Assembly: GCF_027938815.1 (NCBI RefSeq)
Contig: NZ_CP115913.1
Coordinates: forward strand, 1,956,001-2,020,000
DNA length: 64,000 nucleotides
From: Oceanirhabdus sp. W0125-5
Lineage (GTDB): Bacteria; Bacillota; Clostridia; Clostridiales; Clostridiaceae
Direction of reading: 5' to 3'
Below, in pieces: positions 44,322-53,972 of this stretch (positions are counted from its first letter, which is position 1; each line of letters opens with the position of its first letter). The translations under genes and the position numbers were made by a program. The notes beneath the pieces are model-generated. The model searched no databases, was not told the DNA's origin, and saw only the letters and a program-made list of their open reading frames with translations.

Positions 44322-45302
44322 ATGAATAAACAGAAAAAAAATTGTGTATGTATAGTAATAAGCATGTTAATTATTGTATTACTTATCAGTAATAAGGTAT
44401 ATGCTAGGCCCATAGTCAGTGATTATGTATGGGAAAGTGAATTGGATTTTATGAAGCAGATTGAACTTATGGATAAGTTGGAACAAAAGAGAATAGAGAA
44501 TAAGAAACTTAAGGATATGAAGATAAGATCTGAGAAGGGAATTGTAAATATACTTTTAGTGGGGGTTGATAACAGAGAGTCCAGAAAAAATGGAAGATCA
44601 GATGCAATGATGATACTTACATTAGATCAAAAAAAAAATAACATGAAGATAACTTCATTAATGAGAGATACATATGTATATATTAAAGGACACGGAAAAG
44701 AGAAACTTAATCATTCTTATGCTTATGGTGGCATAAAACTTTTAAGGAATACTGTTGAGAATACATTTAAGGTGAAGATAGATAACTATATAATAGTAGA
44801 TTATCAGGATTTTGAGAACATTGTTGATATTCTTGGTGGAGTTGAGGTTTATTTAGATGAGCAAGAAATTCCATTTGTGAATAGAGTGGCAAATGAAAAA
44901 ATTGAACAGGTTGGATTACATAAATTAAATGGAAAAGAGGCTCTGATTTATGCTAGAATCAGGAAAGTTGGAAATGGCAGCTATGAGAGAACAGAAAGAC
45001 AAAGAGAAGTTATCAGTAACCTCCAAAAAGGTATGAAGAATCTTTCTTTCATGAAATATCCTAAATTGTTAGGAAGAATAATAAAGAGTGTAAACACAGA
45101 TATGAAATTAACTAACATATTGGATTATGGATATTGGTATTACAGGAATTCAAGCATGGAGATGGATAAGTTACAAATACCAACCACTGAACTTAGTGAA
45201 GGGATACTTATGAATAAAGAAAAGGGTTGGGTTATAAAAATGAACACAATAGAGAATATTAAAACTTTAAGCAAATTCATTTTTGGGGATATTGAATTAT
45301 AA
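44322..45302 (+). CDS. LytR-CpsA-Psr (LCP) family glycopolymer ligase, second copy
   Basis: 326 residues. An N-terminal helix (about 9-28) precedes the LCP domain (about 70-300): VNILLVGVDNRESRKNGRSD, ITSLMRDTYVYIKGHG, then ARIRKVGNGSYERTERQ. The same motifs and spacing occur in the 41124 gene, so the two are paralogs. GAGG precedes ATG. It heads the biosynthetic operon, after the BY-kinase terminator. Confidence 0.9.
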   Translation: MNKQKKNCVCIVISMLIIVLLISNKVYARPIVSDYVWESELDFMKQIELMDKLEQKRIENKKLKDMKIRSEKGIVNILLVGVDNRESRKNGRSDAMMILTLDQKKNNMKITSLMRDTYVYIKGHGKEKLNHSYAYGGIKLLRNTVENTFKVKIDNYIIVDYQDFENIVDILGGVEVYLDEQEIPFVNRVANEKIEQVGLHKLNGKEALIYARIRKVGNGSYERTERQREVISNLQKGMKNLSFMKYPKLLGRIIKSVNTDMKLTNILDYGYWYYRNSSMEMDKLQIPTTELSEGILMNKEKGWVIKMNTIENIKTLSKFIFGDIEL

Positions 45303-45366
45303 ACTACATTATAGATTTTGTTTGAATTTTTGTGGGATAGAATTAAGAAGAGTTAGGGGGAGCAAT

Positions 45367-47226
45367 GTGAGATATTTAAAAAAGAACAGAAACATAGTAC
45401 TTGCCCTTGCGGATTGTTTGATAGTATACGTTTCATATGTTCTAGCAAATTATGTGAGATATGATTATAAACATTCTTTAAATATGATTGATACTATGAA
45501 GAGTTATATTCCTATTTTAATTGGTATTTATATTGTGGTATTTACCATATTTAGACTATATAAGAGTTTATGGGAACATGCTAGTATTGAGGAGTTTATG
45601 TATGCAGTAGGAGCATGTGCAAGTTGTGTTTTTATTGTTGAAATTATTAACTTCCTGTGGAAGTTAAAAATAAGTTTCAGTGTTTTAATGATAGCTAATA
45701 TGTTTATATTTTTTATGGTATTTTCATTAAGAATATCATTTAGATTATATAGGAGGATAGTTATACTTACCAACAAAACTTGTGAAAAAAAGTTAAGGAC
45801 TATGGTGATTGGAGCAGGTGAAGTCGGAGTAGCATTGATTAAAGATATGAAGACTAATAAGAATAGTTTATTTAAGCCTGTATGTATTATTGATGATGAT
45901 TACCTAAAACAAGGAAGGCATATTCATGGGTTAAAGGTTTATGGGGGTAGAGAAAAGATAAAGGAATTGGTTGATAAGAAACAAGTTGAATTAATACTAA
46001 TTGCCATCCCATCAATTCCTAAAAAAGAAAAAGCAGATCTTATTGATATATGTACTCTCACTGGTTGCAAGGTGAAAATTGTCCCTGGATTAATTGAGAT
46101 TATAAATGGAGATGTAACATTAAATAATATTAGAGATATCAAATTTGAGGACATGTTAGGACGAGATGAAGTAGCACTTGAAAATGAGGGGATTGAAGAT
46201 TATATAACAGGAAAAAAAGTTCTTGTAACAGGCGGTGGAGGTTCAATTGGATCTGAACTGTGCAGGCAAATAAGTAAATTTAAACCTAAAGAACTTATAA
46301 TTTTAGATATTTATGAAAATAATGCTTATGATATTCAGAATGAGTTAACAGGTGTATACAAGGATTTAAAGTTAGATGTAATAATTGCTTCAGTAAGAGA
46401 TAAGAAGAGAATATATGAGATTTTTAGGGAAAAGAAACCAGATGTTGTTTTTCATGCAGCCGCTCATAAACATGTTCCTCTTATGGAGAGAAATCCTGTA
46501 GAAGCAATTAAGAACAATGTCTTTGGAACATATAATGTAGTAAATGCTGCAGATGAATATGGAACAAAGAGATTTGTCTTAATATCAACAGATAAAGCTG
46601 TAAATCCAACTAATATTATGGGTGCAACAAAGCGTATTTGTGAGTTAATCATTCAGGGTAAAAATAAAGTTAGTAAAACTCAGTATGTAGCAGTGAGATT
46701 TGGAAATGTTTTGGGAAGTAATGGGTCTGTGATACCATTATTTGTTAAACAGATACAAAATGGAGGTCCAGTAACAGTAACTCATAAAGAGATAACTAGA
46801 TTCTTTATGACAATAAGTGAGGCAGCTCAGTTAGTTCTTCAAGCAGGTGCTTATGCTAAAGGTGGAGAAATTTTTGTTCTTGATATGGGTGAACCTGTTA
46901 AAATATATGAGTTTGCAGAAAAGTTGATTAAGCTTTTTGGGTATACCCCTAATGAAGATGTAAATATTAAAATAACCGGTTTAAGACCTGGAGAGAAACT
47001 TTATGAGGAACTTTTGTTGAATGAGGAGGGGTTAGGCGCAACACCGAACAATAAAATTTTTATAGGAAAGCCAAGTGAAATTGATATTACAAATATTGAA
47101 AAGAACTTATGTAAGTTGTATAGAGCTGTGGATATGAATAATATTAGTTGGATTGTTGGAATTGTTGAGGAGATAGTTCCTACTTACTCTAGAAAGACTA
47201 ACACAGAAGTTGCAGCAACAATTTAA
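45367..47226 (+). CDS. Membrane UDP-N-acetylhexosamine 4,6-dehydratase (PglF/CapD family)
   Basis: 619 residues. Four N-terminal membrane helices (about 12-130), a CoA-binding-like Rossmann domain (VIGAGEVGVALI near 147), then an extended SDR domain with VTGGGGSIGSELCRQI near 286-301 and the STDKA ... MGATKR active-site pattern of the membrane type. It should make UDP-4-keto-6-deoxy sugar from UDP-GlcNAc. I chose GTG 45367, after AGGGGGAG; upstream codons in the same frame overlap the LCP gene and lack a ribosome site. The aminotransferase, phosphoglycosyl transferase and acetyltransferase that follow fit a bacillosamine-type pathway. Confidence 0.9.
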   Translation: MRYLKKNRNIVLALADCLIVYVSYVLANYVRYDYKHSLNMIDTMKSYIPILIGIYIVVFTIFRLYKSLWEHASIEEFMYAVGACASCVFIVEIINFLWKLKISFSVLMIANMFIFFMVFSLRISFRLYRRIVILTNKTCEKKLRTMVIGAGEVGVALIKDMKTNKNSLFKPVCIIDDDYLKQGRHIHGLKVYGGREKIKELVDKKQVELILIAIPSIPKKEKADLIDICTLTGCKVKIVPGLIEIINGDVTLNNIRDIKFEDMLGRDEVALENEGIEDYITGKKVLVTGGGGSIGSELCRQISKFKPKELIILDIYENNAYDIQNELTGVYKDLKLDVIIASVRDKKRIYEIFREKKPDVVFHAAAHKHVPLMERNPVEAIKNNVFGTYNVVNAADEYGTKRFVLISTDKAVNPTNIMGATKRICELIIQGKNKVSKTQYVAVRFGNVLGSNGSVIPLFVKQIQNGGPVTVTHKEITRFFMTISEAAQLVLQAGAYAKGGEIFVLDMGEPVKIYEFAEKLIKLFGYTPNEDVNIKITGLRPGEKLYEELLLNEEGLGATPNNKIFIGKPSEIDITNIEKNLCKLYRAVDMNNISWIVGIVEEIVPTYSRKTNTEVAATI

Positions 47227-47264
47227 AATTGAACACATAAAATATAGAATAAGGGGGCGTAAGG

Positions 47265-48413
47265 GTGAAAGTTCAATTAGCGAAACCAGATATAACTGAA
47301 AGAGAAATTGAAGCAGTAGTAGAAGTTATTAAATCAGGGATTTTAAGTATAGGACCTAGAATTATTGAATTTGAAAAGAAAATTGCTAAATACGTAGGGG
47401 TAAAGAATGGAATAGCAGTTAATAGCGGAACAAGCGCTCTAAACTTAATAATAAAGGCATTAAATATTGGAGAGGGTGATGAGGTAATTACAACTCCTTT
47501 CAGTTTTGTTGCTTCAACAAACTGTTTTCTTATGGAAGGGGCAAATCCTGTTTTTGTAGATATAGATCCTATAAGTTTTAATATGGATATAAATAAAATA
47601 GAAGAAAAAATTACAGAAAAGACAAAAGCAATTTTAGCTGTTGATGTATTTGGTCAACCTATGGATATGGTATCTCTGAGAAAAATAGCTGATAAATATA
47701 AACTTTACTTGATAGAGGATAGTTGTGAAGCATTAGGATCTGAATATAAAGGAATAAAAGCAGGAAGCTTAGCAGATGCAGGCGTATATGCTTTCTATCC
47801 AAATAAGCAGATTACAACAGGTGAGGGTGGAATAATTGTTACAAATAACGACGAGTTAGCTGATATGTGTAGAAGTTTAAGAAGCCAAGGGAGAGCGATT
47901 ACTGGTCAGTGGCTTCATCATGAGAGATTAGGTTATAACTTTAGATTTAGTGAGTTGAGTGCTGCACTAGGTTGTGTGCAGATGGAAAGAATTAATGAAA
48001 TAATTAGAAAAAAACAAGAAATAGCAAAGCGATATAATGAACTATTAAACGACGTAGATGGAATAACAATTCCATATATAAATCCAGATGTATCGTATAT
48101 GAGTTGGTTTGTTTATGTAATTCAAGTTAATAACAATATAGACAGAGATTATGTAATGAATTACTTAAGAGATAAGGGAATAGGATGTAAACCTTACTTT
48201 ACTCCAATACATGTACAACCGTATATAAAAGAGAAATATGGATTTAAAGAAGGTGATTATCCTATAGCTTCTGATATTGGAAATAGGAGTATCGCATTAC
48301 CATTTTTTAATGATATGAGTGATGAGATGATTGTTTATGTTGTAAATAATATTAAAGAAGCTGTGGAGAGTTATAATGTAGAGAGTTTTGTGGCAAGTGC
48401 AAGAGATGAATAA
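47265..48413 (+). CDS. DegT/DnrJ/EryC1-family sugar aminotransferase (PglE-like)
   Basis: PLP enzyme that aminates a keto sugar. 382 residues. The PLP Lys is Lys181 in FYPNKQITTGEGG; AVNSGTSALNL near 51 and EDSCEALGSEYKG near 151 are family motifs. Starts at GTG with AAGGGGG upstream. Directly after the 4,6-dehydratase, so its substrate is probably the 4-keto product, giving a UDP-4-amino-4,6-dideoxy sugar. Confidence 0.92.
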   Translation: MKVQLAKPDITEREIEAVVEVIKSGILSIGPRIIEFEKKIAKYVGVKNGIAVNSGTSALNLIIKALNIGEGDEVITTPFSFVASTNCFLMEGANPVFVDIDPISFNMDINKIEEKITEKTKAILAVDVFGQPMDMVSLRKIADKYKLYLIEDSCEALGSEYKGIKAGSLADAGVYAFYPNKQITTGEGGIIVTNNDELADMCRSLRSQGRAITGQWLHHERLGYNFRFSELSAALGCVQMERINEIIRKKQEIAKRYNELLNDVDGITIPYINPDVSYMSWFVYVIQVNNNIDRDYVMNYLRDKGIGCKPYFTPIHVQPYIKEKYGFKEGDYPIASDIGNRSIALPFFNDMSDEMIVYVVNNIKEAVESYNVESFVASARDE

Positions 48414-48452
48414 TAATTATTTAAATATTATTGGATTATGGGTGAAAAATAG

Positions 48453-49052
48453 ATGAAGATTATAAAAAGAATGGTGGATATTGTTCTAAGTATAGTAGCG
48501 AGTATATTTTTATTTCCTGTTTTTATAGTAGTAAGTGTACTTGTATATTTTAAACTAGGATCACCAATTTTCTTTGTACAAGAGAGAGTGGGGAAAAATG
48601 GAAAAGTCTTTAACATGATAAAATATAGGACAATGTTAAATACTAAAAATAAAAATGGAGAACTTTTATCGGATGAGAAAAGATTAACCAAATTTGGAAA
48701 AGGATTAAGAAATACAAGCCTAGATGAATTACCAGAGCTTATTAATGTAATTAAAGGAGATATGAGTTTAGTAGGTCCAAGACCATTATTAGTTGATTAC
48801 TTATCTCTTTATAATGAAAGACAGATGAAAAGACATGATGTGAAGCCAGGTATTACAGGTTGGGCTCAGATAAATGGAAGAAATTCAATTAGTTGGGATA
48901 AGAAATTTAAACTTGATGTATGGTATGTTGAAAACTGGTCTTTCTTATTAGATTTTAAAATTATATTTATAACAATAAACAAGGTACTAAAAAAACATGG
49001 AATAAACCAGGTGGATAATGTAACAATGGAAAGATTTAATGGATTTAATTAA
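48453..49052 (+). CDS. Monotopic phosphoglycosyl transferase (PglC/WbaP-like initiating sugar transferase)
   Basis: Moves a sugar phosphate onto undecaprenyl phosphate, starting the lipid-linked repeat unit. 199 residues, the short catalytic form. A hydrophobic re-entrant helix (about 9-32) precedes the catalytic domain: KYRTM near 52, the Asp-Glu pair in SLDELPEL near 90, and GDMSLVGPRP near 104. The ribosome site is weak. Its place within the dehydratase/aminotransferase/acetyltransferase set points to diacetylbacillosamine phosphate or a similar amino sugar as substrate. Confidence 0.92.
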   Translation: MKIIKRMVDIVLSIVASIFLFPVFIVVSVLVYFKLGSPIFFVQERVGKNGKVFNMIKYRTMLNTKNKNGELLSDEKRLTKFGKGLRNTSLDELPELINVIKGDMSLVGPRPLLVDYLSLYNERQMKRHDVKPGITGWAQINGRNSISWDKKFKLDVWYVENWSFLLDFKIIFITINKVLKKHGINQVDNVTMERFNGFN

Positions 49053-49069
49053 ATTAAGAGGTAAATAAA

Positions 49070-49708
49070 ATGAAAGATATATTGATTATTGGATCAGGAG
49101 GAGTTGGAAAAGAAGTAGCGTTACTTATTGAACAGATAAATGAGTATAAACCTACTTGGAATTTATTAGGATTTTTAGATGATAACAAAGACCTTCATAA
49201 TACTGTGATAAATGGATATAAGGTTTTAGGAAATATTGATCTTTTACATGAGTATAAAGATATTAATGCTATATGTGCGATAGCTAATTATAAGGTTAAA
49301 AAACAAATTATTAATAAATTAAGAAATAATCAAATTAAATTTCCTAATATAATTCATCCATCTATATGCCTTTCAAAAACAACGTATATAGGTGAAGGTG
49401 TAATTATATATCCAGGTGTAGTAATGACATCCAATATAGAGGTTGGAGATTATGTTATATTAAGTCCTAAATGCGGGATAGGACATGAATCCATCATTAA
49501 AGACTATGTTTCATTACTTTGGAATGTTAATGTTTCAGGTAATGTAATAATAGAAGAAGGATGTTTATTAGGTTCAGGGTCAACCATATTACAAAACAAG
49601 AAAATAGGGAGAGGAAGTATAGTAGGTGCTGGGGCGGTGGTTACAAAAGATATACCAGATAATAGTATTGCTGTTGGATGTCCTGCTAAAGTTATAAAAA
49701 ACTATTAG
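49070..49708 (+). CDS. NeuD/PglD-type sugar O- or N-acetyltransferase
   Basis: 212 residues. An N-terminal nucleotide-sugar domain (ILIIGSGGVGKEV, then LGFLDD) is followed by left-handed beta-helix repeats from about residue 95 to 205 (hexapeptide pattern such as IGRGSIVGAGAVV). The two-domain plan is that of PglD. With the three preceding genes it completes the enzyme set for UDP-N,N'-diacetylbacillosamine or a relative. AAGAGG precedes the ATG. Confidence 0.88.
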   Translation: MKDILIIGSGGVGKEVALLIEQINEYKPTWNLLGFLDDNKDLHNTVINGYKVLGNIDLLHEYKDINAICAIANYKVKKQIINKLRNNQIKFPNIIHPSICLSKTTYIGEGVIIYPGVVMTSNIEVGDYVILSPKCGIGHESIIKDYVSLLWNVNVSGNVIIEEGCLLGSGSTILQNKKIGRGSIVGAGAVVTKDIPDNSIAVGCPAKVIKNY

Positions 49709-49736
49709 AGAAATAGATAAAAAGATGGTGACAAAT

Positions 49737-50876
49737 ATGAAAAAAATTTTATATGTTACAACTGTAAGTAGAACTATAAATGCTTTTTTAATACCTCATA
49801 TAAAAATGTTAATTGATAAAGGAAATATTGTTGATGTGGCATGTAATATAGACAAGCCTATAAATGAAGAATTAATCAACAAAGGAGTAAAAGTATATGA
49901 AATACCTTATCAAAGAAATCCTTTTAGAATTAAGAACCTTAAGGCTCTAGAGCTGTTAAAAGAAATTCAACAAAATGAACAGTATGATATTATCCATGTT
50001 CATACACCAGTAGCAGCTTTTTATACAAGGATATTAAAACTTAAATTTCCTAATGTAAAGATGGTATATACTGCTCATGGATTTCATTTTTGTAAAGGAG
50101 CGCCTATTATTAATTGGTTACTTTATTATCCAGCGGAAATAATAGCAGCAAGGTGGACAGATGCTCTGATTACTATTAATGAAGAAGATTATAACAATGG
50201 TGTAAAGCTTGGAATAAAAGGTGGACAAGTTCATAAGATAAATGGAGTTGGAGTAGAAGGTATAAGAATTGAACATAGCAATACCTATGTTAGAAAAGAG
50301 TTAGGTATTAAAAAAGATGATTTAGTACTAACTGTAGTTGCTGAACTAAATAAAAATAAAAATCATATCCAAGTTATAAAAGCAATGAGAGTTTTAAAAG
50401 AGGAAAATAAAGATATTAAAGTTTTATTTGTTGGTGAGGGAAAATTAAGAAGATATTTAGAAAGAAAAATCAACAAGTATGGATTAGAAAGCAATATTAT
50501 GTTACTAGGATTCAGAAATGATGTAATAAGTATTATAAAAGAATCTGATGTTGTAGGATTGTTTTCTAAGAGAGAGGGCTTACCGAGAAGTATTATGGAA
50601 GCGATGATGTGTGGAAAGCCTATAATAGCTACTGACAATAGAGGATGTAGAGAGTTAGTAGAAGATAATGTTAATGGGTATATAGTAGATATCAGTGATA
50701 TAAAAGAAACTGTTAACAAAATAAGGTTATTATATAAAGATAAAGAAAAGATTACTAAGATGGGAAATCAATCTAAAATAAAATTTGAAAGATATAGAAT
50801 TAAAAAGATATTAAAGAATTTAGAAATAATATACTCAAAAGTACTGAAGAATGAAATAATAAATAACCACATTTAA
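49737..50876 (+). CDS. GT4-family glycosyltransferase, probably second sugar of the repeat unit
   Basis: 379 residues, GT-B fold. N-terminal domain with IIHVHTPVAAFY and YTAHGFHFCKG; C-terminal nucleotide-binding domain with GEGKLRRYLE, LLGFRNDV and the E-x7-E-like REGLPRSIMEAMMCGKPIIA. The HTPVAAF/AHGFHF pattern is shared with PglA- and EpsD-like transferases that extend a lipid-linked amino sugar. I chose ATG 49737, after GATGGTGA; ATG 49725 is an alternative. Confidence 0.88.
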   Translation: MKKILYVTTVSRTINAFLIPHIKMLIDKGNIVDVACNIDKPINEELINKGVKVYEIPYQRNPFRIKNLKALELLKEIQQNEQYDIIHVHTPVAAFYTRILKLKFPNVKMVYTAHGFHFCKGAPIINWLLYYPAEIIAARWTDALITINEEDYNNGVKLGIKGGQVHKINGVGVEGIRIEHSNTYVRKELGIKKDDLVLTVVAELNKNKNHIQVIKAMRVLKEENKDIKVLFVGEGKLRRYLERKINKYGLESNIMLLGFRNDVISIIKESDVVGLFSKREGLPRSIMEAMMCGKPIIATDNRGCRELVEDNVNGYIVDISDIKETVNKIRLLYKDKEKITKMGNQSKIKFERYRIKKILKNLEIIYSKVLKNEIINNHI

Positions 50877-50897
50877 TTTATTTAGGAGGTGAATTCT

Positions 50898-52001
50898 TTG
50901 GACAAGCCAATAAGAGTATTACATGTAGTAGTGAATATGAATCGTGGTGGAGCAGAAACATTAATAATGAATCTATACAGAAATATAGATCGTACAAAAG
51001 TGCAGTTTGATTTTTTAGTACATAAAGACGTTAAAGGAGCATTTGAAGATGAAATTATATCTTTAGGTGGGAAAATTCATAGGATACCATACATTACTGA
51101 TGTTGGACATTTTGGATACAAAAAGGCTTTATATAAATTTTTTAAAAATCATTCTGATTATAAGATAGTCCATGCACATATGGACAGCATGAGTGGATTG
51201 GTTTTACAAGCTGCAAAAAAGGCTGAAATTCCATCAAGAATATCACATAGTCATAATACTAGAAATGAAGGTAATTCTTTGGCTAGATTATATAAATCTT
51301 ACATTAGCAATAGAATTATAAAGAACTCAAATCAATTATTTGCTTGCTCAGATGTTGCTGCAAAATGGTTATTTAAAAATCATAGTAATAGAGCTAAAGT
51401 TATTAAGAATGGCATTGATATAGAGAAATTTTTGTTTAATGGAAATATAAGAGATCTTAAAAGAGAAGAATTAGGGATAAGCGATGATACTCTTGTATTA
51501 GGACATGTTGCTAGATTTAATCATCAGAAAAACCATACTTTTTTAATAGATATATTTGAAGAGGTTCATAAAAGAAAATCAGACTCATTATTATTACTAG
51601 TAGGAGATGGTGCTCTTAGAGGTTCAATTGAAGAAAAAGTACGGAGATTAAATTTAGAAAATTCAGTAAAGTTTTTAGGAGTTAGGGATGATGTAAATGA
51701 GTTATTACAGGCCCTTGATATTTTTTTACTACCATCATTGCATGAAGGTTTACCAGTTACTTTAATTGAGGCACAAGCTGTAGGGCTAAATTGTGTGATT
51801 TCAGATACTATAACAAAAGAAGTTGATTTAGGAGCAAGTTTAATGGAGTTTATAAGTTTATCAGAAAGCAATAATAAATGGGCTGAAAAATTACTTTCAT
51901 TGAATATTATTAATAAAGATGCAACTAATGAATTAAGAAAAAATGGATATGATATTCAAGAAACAGCTATATGGTTACAGCGATTTTATTCTAATATTTA
52001 G
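50898..52001 (+). CDS. GT4-family glycosyltransferase
   Basis: 367 residues. NMNRGGAETLIMNLYR near 13-28 is the acceptor-side Gly-rich loop; HARFNHQKNH-like VARFNHQKNHTFL, VGDGALRGSIE and LPSLHEGLPVTLIEAQAVG mark the donor domain. It starts at TTG 50898, eight bases after AGGAGG; the GTG within that site is unlikely. Part of an uninterrupted co-directional gene run. Confidence 0.88.
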   Translation: MDKPIRVLHVVVNMNRGGAETLIMNLYRNIDRTKVQFDFLVHKDVKGAFEDEIISLGGKIHRIPYITDVGHFGYKKALYKFFKNHSDYKIVHAHMDSMSGLVLQAAKKAEIPSRISHSHNTRNEGNSLARLYKSYISNRIIKNSNQLFACSDVAAKWLFKNHSNRAKVIKNGIDIEKFLFNGNIRDLKREELGISDDTLVLGHVARFNHQKNHTFLIDIFEEVHKRKSDSLLLLVGDGALRGSIEEKVRRLNLENSVKFLGVRDDVNELLQALDIFLLPSLHEGLPVTLIEAQAVGLNCVISDTITKEVDLGASLMEFISLSESNNKWAEKLLSLNIINKDATNELRKNGYDIQETAIWLQRFYSNI

Positions 52002-52011
52002 AGGTGATTTA

Positions 52012-52893
52012 ATGGCATTACTTACAATATTTACACCAACATATAATAGAGCATACTGTCTACATAATTGTTATGAGAGTCTAGAACGACAGAGTTGTAA
52101 GGATTTTGTTTGGTTAATTATAGATGATGGTTCAACTGATAATACAAAAGAGTTAGTAGATAAGTGGATTTCTGAAAAAAAGGTAACAATAAGATATCAC
52201 CGGCAGCAGAATCAAGGGATGCATGGTGCTCACAATACAGCGTACGAACTTATAGAGACTGAATTAAACACATGTATTGATTCTGATGATTATATGCCAG
52301 ATGATGGAGTAGAGAAAATTATTAATTTTTGGCAGAAGTATGGAAGTGATAAGGTGAGTGGATTTATTGGACTAAATTCAAACACTAATGGAAATGTAAT
52401 TGGAACTATGCTTCCTAAGAACCTTATAAGTTCAACACTTTTTGATTTATATTATAAACATGGAGTGACAGGAGATAAGAAGCTTATTTATCGTACTGAA
52501 TTAACTAAACAGTACCCTTATCCAGTATTTAATAATGAAAGATATGTGGGATTAGCATATAAATACTATATGCTTGATAAGGATTATGAAATGTTACTAA
52601 TGAATAAAGTAGTTTGTTGTGTTGAATATTTACCAGATGGTTCATCCATGAATATGTTGAGGCAGTATCGTACAAATCCTAAAGGATTTGCATTCTATAG
52701 AAAAGAACTTATGAAATTACCATTTGTGAGTTTGAAATTTAAGTTTAGACAAGCTATTCATTATGTATCATCTTCAATATTAATAAGAAATAAAAAATTT
52801 ATAGAAGAAAGTCCTTGTAAGATACTTACAATTATAGCAATACCATTTGGATTTTTATTAAATAGATATATTCTTATAAATACAAAAGTATAA
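52012..52893 (+). CDS. GT2-family glycosyltransferase
   Basis: 293 residues, GT-A fold. TIFTPTYNRAYCL near 5-17, IIDDGSTDNT near 41-50, and the metal-binding CIDSDDYM near 87. I chose ATG 52012 because AGAGGTGAT precedes it; upstream in-frame codons overlap the previous gene. Confidence 0.88.
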   Translation: MALLTIFTPTYNRAYCLHNCYESLERQSCKDFVWLIIDDGSTDNTKELVDKWISEKKVTIRYHRQQNQGMHGAHNTAYELIETELNTCIDSDDYMPDDGVEKIINFWQKYGSDKVSGFIGLNSNTNGNVIGTMLPKNLISSTLFDLYYKHGVTGDKKLIYRTELTKQYPYPVFNNERYVGLAYKYYMLDKDYEMLLMNKVVCCVEYLPDGSSMNMLRQYRTNPKGFAFYRKELMKLPFVSLKFKFRQAIHYVSSSILIRNKKFIEESPCKILTIIAIPFGFLLNRYILINTKV

Positions 52894-52908
52894 GTAAGGA
52901 GAAAAATT

Positions 52909-53958
52909 GTGAAAATTTTCTATATAACATTGATTTTAGTGACAATAATAGCATATTTAGCAAGGATATATAGTAGTAGATTCAAAGTAATGGACTTATT
53001 ATATACTGTATTTGTTATTGCTATATTAGTAATAGTTGCAGGACTTAGAACTAACATAGGTGATACAGAGATGTATAGTCACTTATTTAAGATTGCAGAT
53101 GAATCAAGTATATATTCAGGGGCTTATGAGAGTGGGTTTATTAGATTTATATTGTTTTTAAAAAGTCTTTCTGATGATCCACAATTATTAATTTTTATTA
53201 CATCGTTAATAACTCATTCCTTAAATATATTAACTATGAGAGCATATTCTAAATGTTTTGAGTTGGCAACTTATTTGTATATTACCTCAGGATATTATAT
53301 TGCTGCAATGAATGGAATAAGACAATCATTAGTGGCTTCAGTATTATTTGTATCAACAAAATTTATTATTGAAGGGAAATTTGTTATCTATTCGATTATA
53401 GTGATTACAGTGTCTAGATTTCATTCATCAGCTTTAATTATGATACCTGTATATTTTCTTGTAAGGCTTGAAGCATGGTCACCAAAGATGAAAAAAATAC
53501 TTATATTATGTGTAATAGTAATGCCATTCTTTCAACCACTTATGAATAGTGTTTTTGGGTTATTAGAAAATACAAAATATGGAGCATATAGTGAATTCGA
53601 TGAAGGTGGAGTTAATATTCTAAGAGTAATGATAGCTGCAGTTCCAGTTGTATTATCTTATATAAAAAGAGAAGAGTTAAAAGATAAGTGGCCTAAAAGT
53701 AATGTGTTTGTAAATATGGCATTATTAAATTTGATAATAATGACCTTCTCTCTGTATAACTGGATATTCGCAAGATTTGTATATTATACGCAGTTATATG
53801 CTTTTATATTAATACCATATATTATTAAAAATTGTTTTAAAAAAGAAGAAAAAAGGTTGCTTTATTATTTTTGTATTGTATTATATTTTATATTTTTCTA
53901 TTACGAACATGTTATTACATTAAACATTCATTATAGAAGTTATTTTATTAGTATTTAG
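52909..53958 (+). CDS. EpsG-type polysaccharide polymerase (Wzy-like)
   Basis: 349 residues with about ten membrane helices. AGLRTNIGDTEMYSHLF near 44-60 and the helix pattern with Arg-rich loops (NGIRQSLVAS, VSRFHSSAL) fit the EpsG family, which is thought to polymerise repeat units on the outer face of the membrane. Starts at GTG after AGGAG. The only polymerase-like gene in the window. Confidence 0.85.
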   Translation: MKIFYITLILVTIIAYLARIYSSRFKVMDLLYTVFVIAILVIVAGLRTNIGDTEMYSHLFKIADESSIYSGAYESGFIRFILFLKSLSDDPQLLIFITSLITHSLNILTMRAYSKCFELATYLYITSGYYIAAMNGIRQSLVASVLFVSTKFIIEGKFVIYSIIVITVSRFHSSALIMIPVYFLVRLEAWSPKMKKILILCVIVMPFFQPLMNSVFGLLENTKYGAYSEFDEGGVNILRVMIAAVPVVLSYIKREELKDKWPKSNVFVNMALLNLIIMTFSLYNWIFARFVYYTQLYAFILIPYIIKNCFKKEEKRLLYYFCIVLYFIFFYYEHVITLNIHYRSYFISI

Positions 53959-53972
53959 AAGGAGTGAATCAA

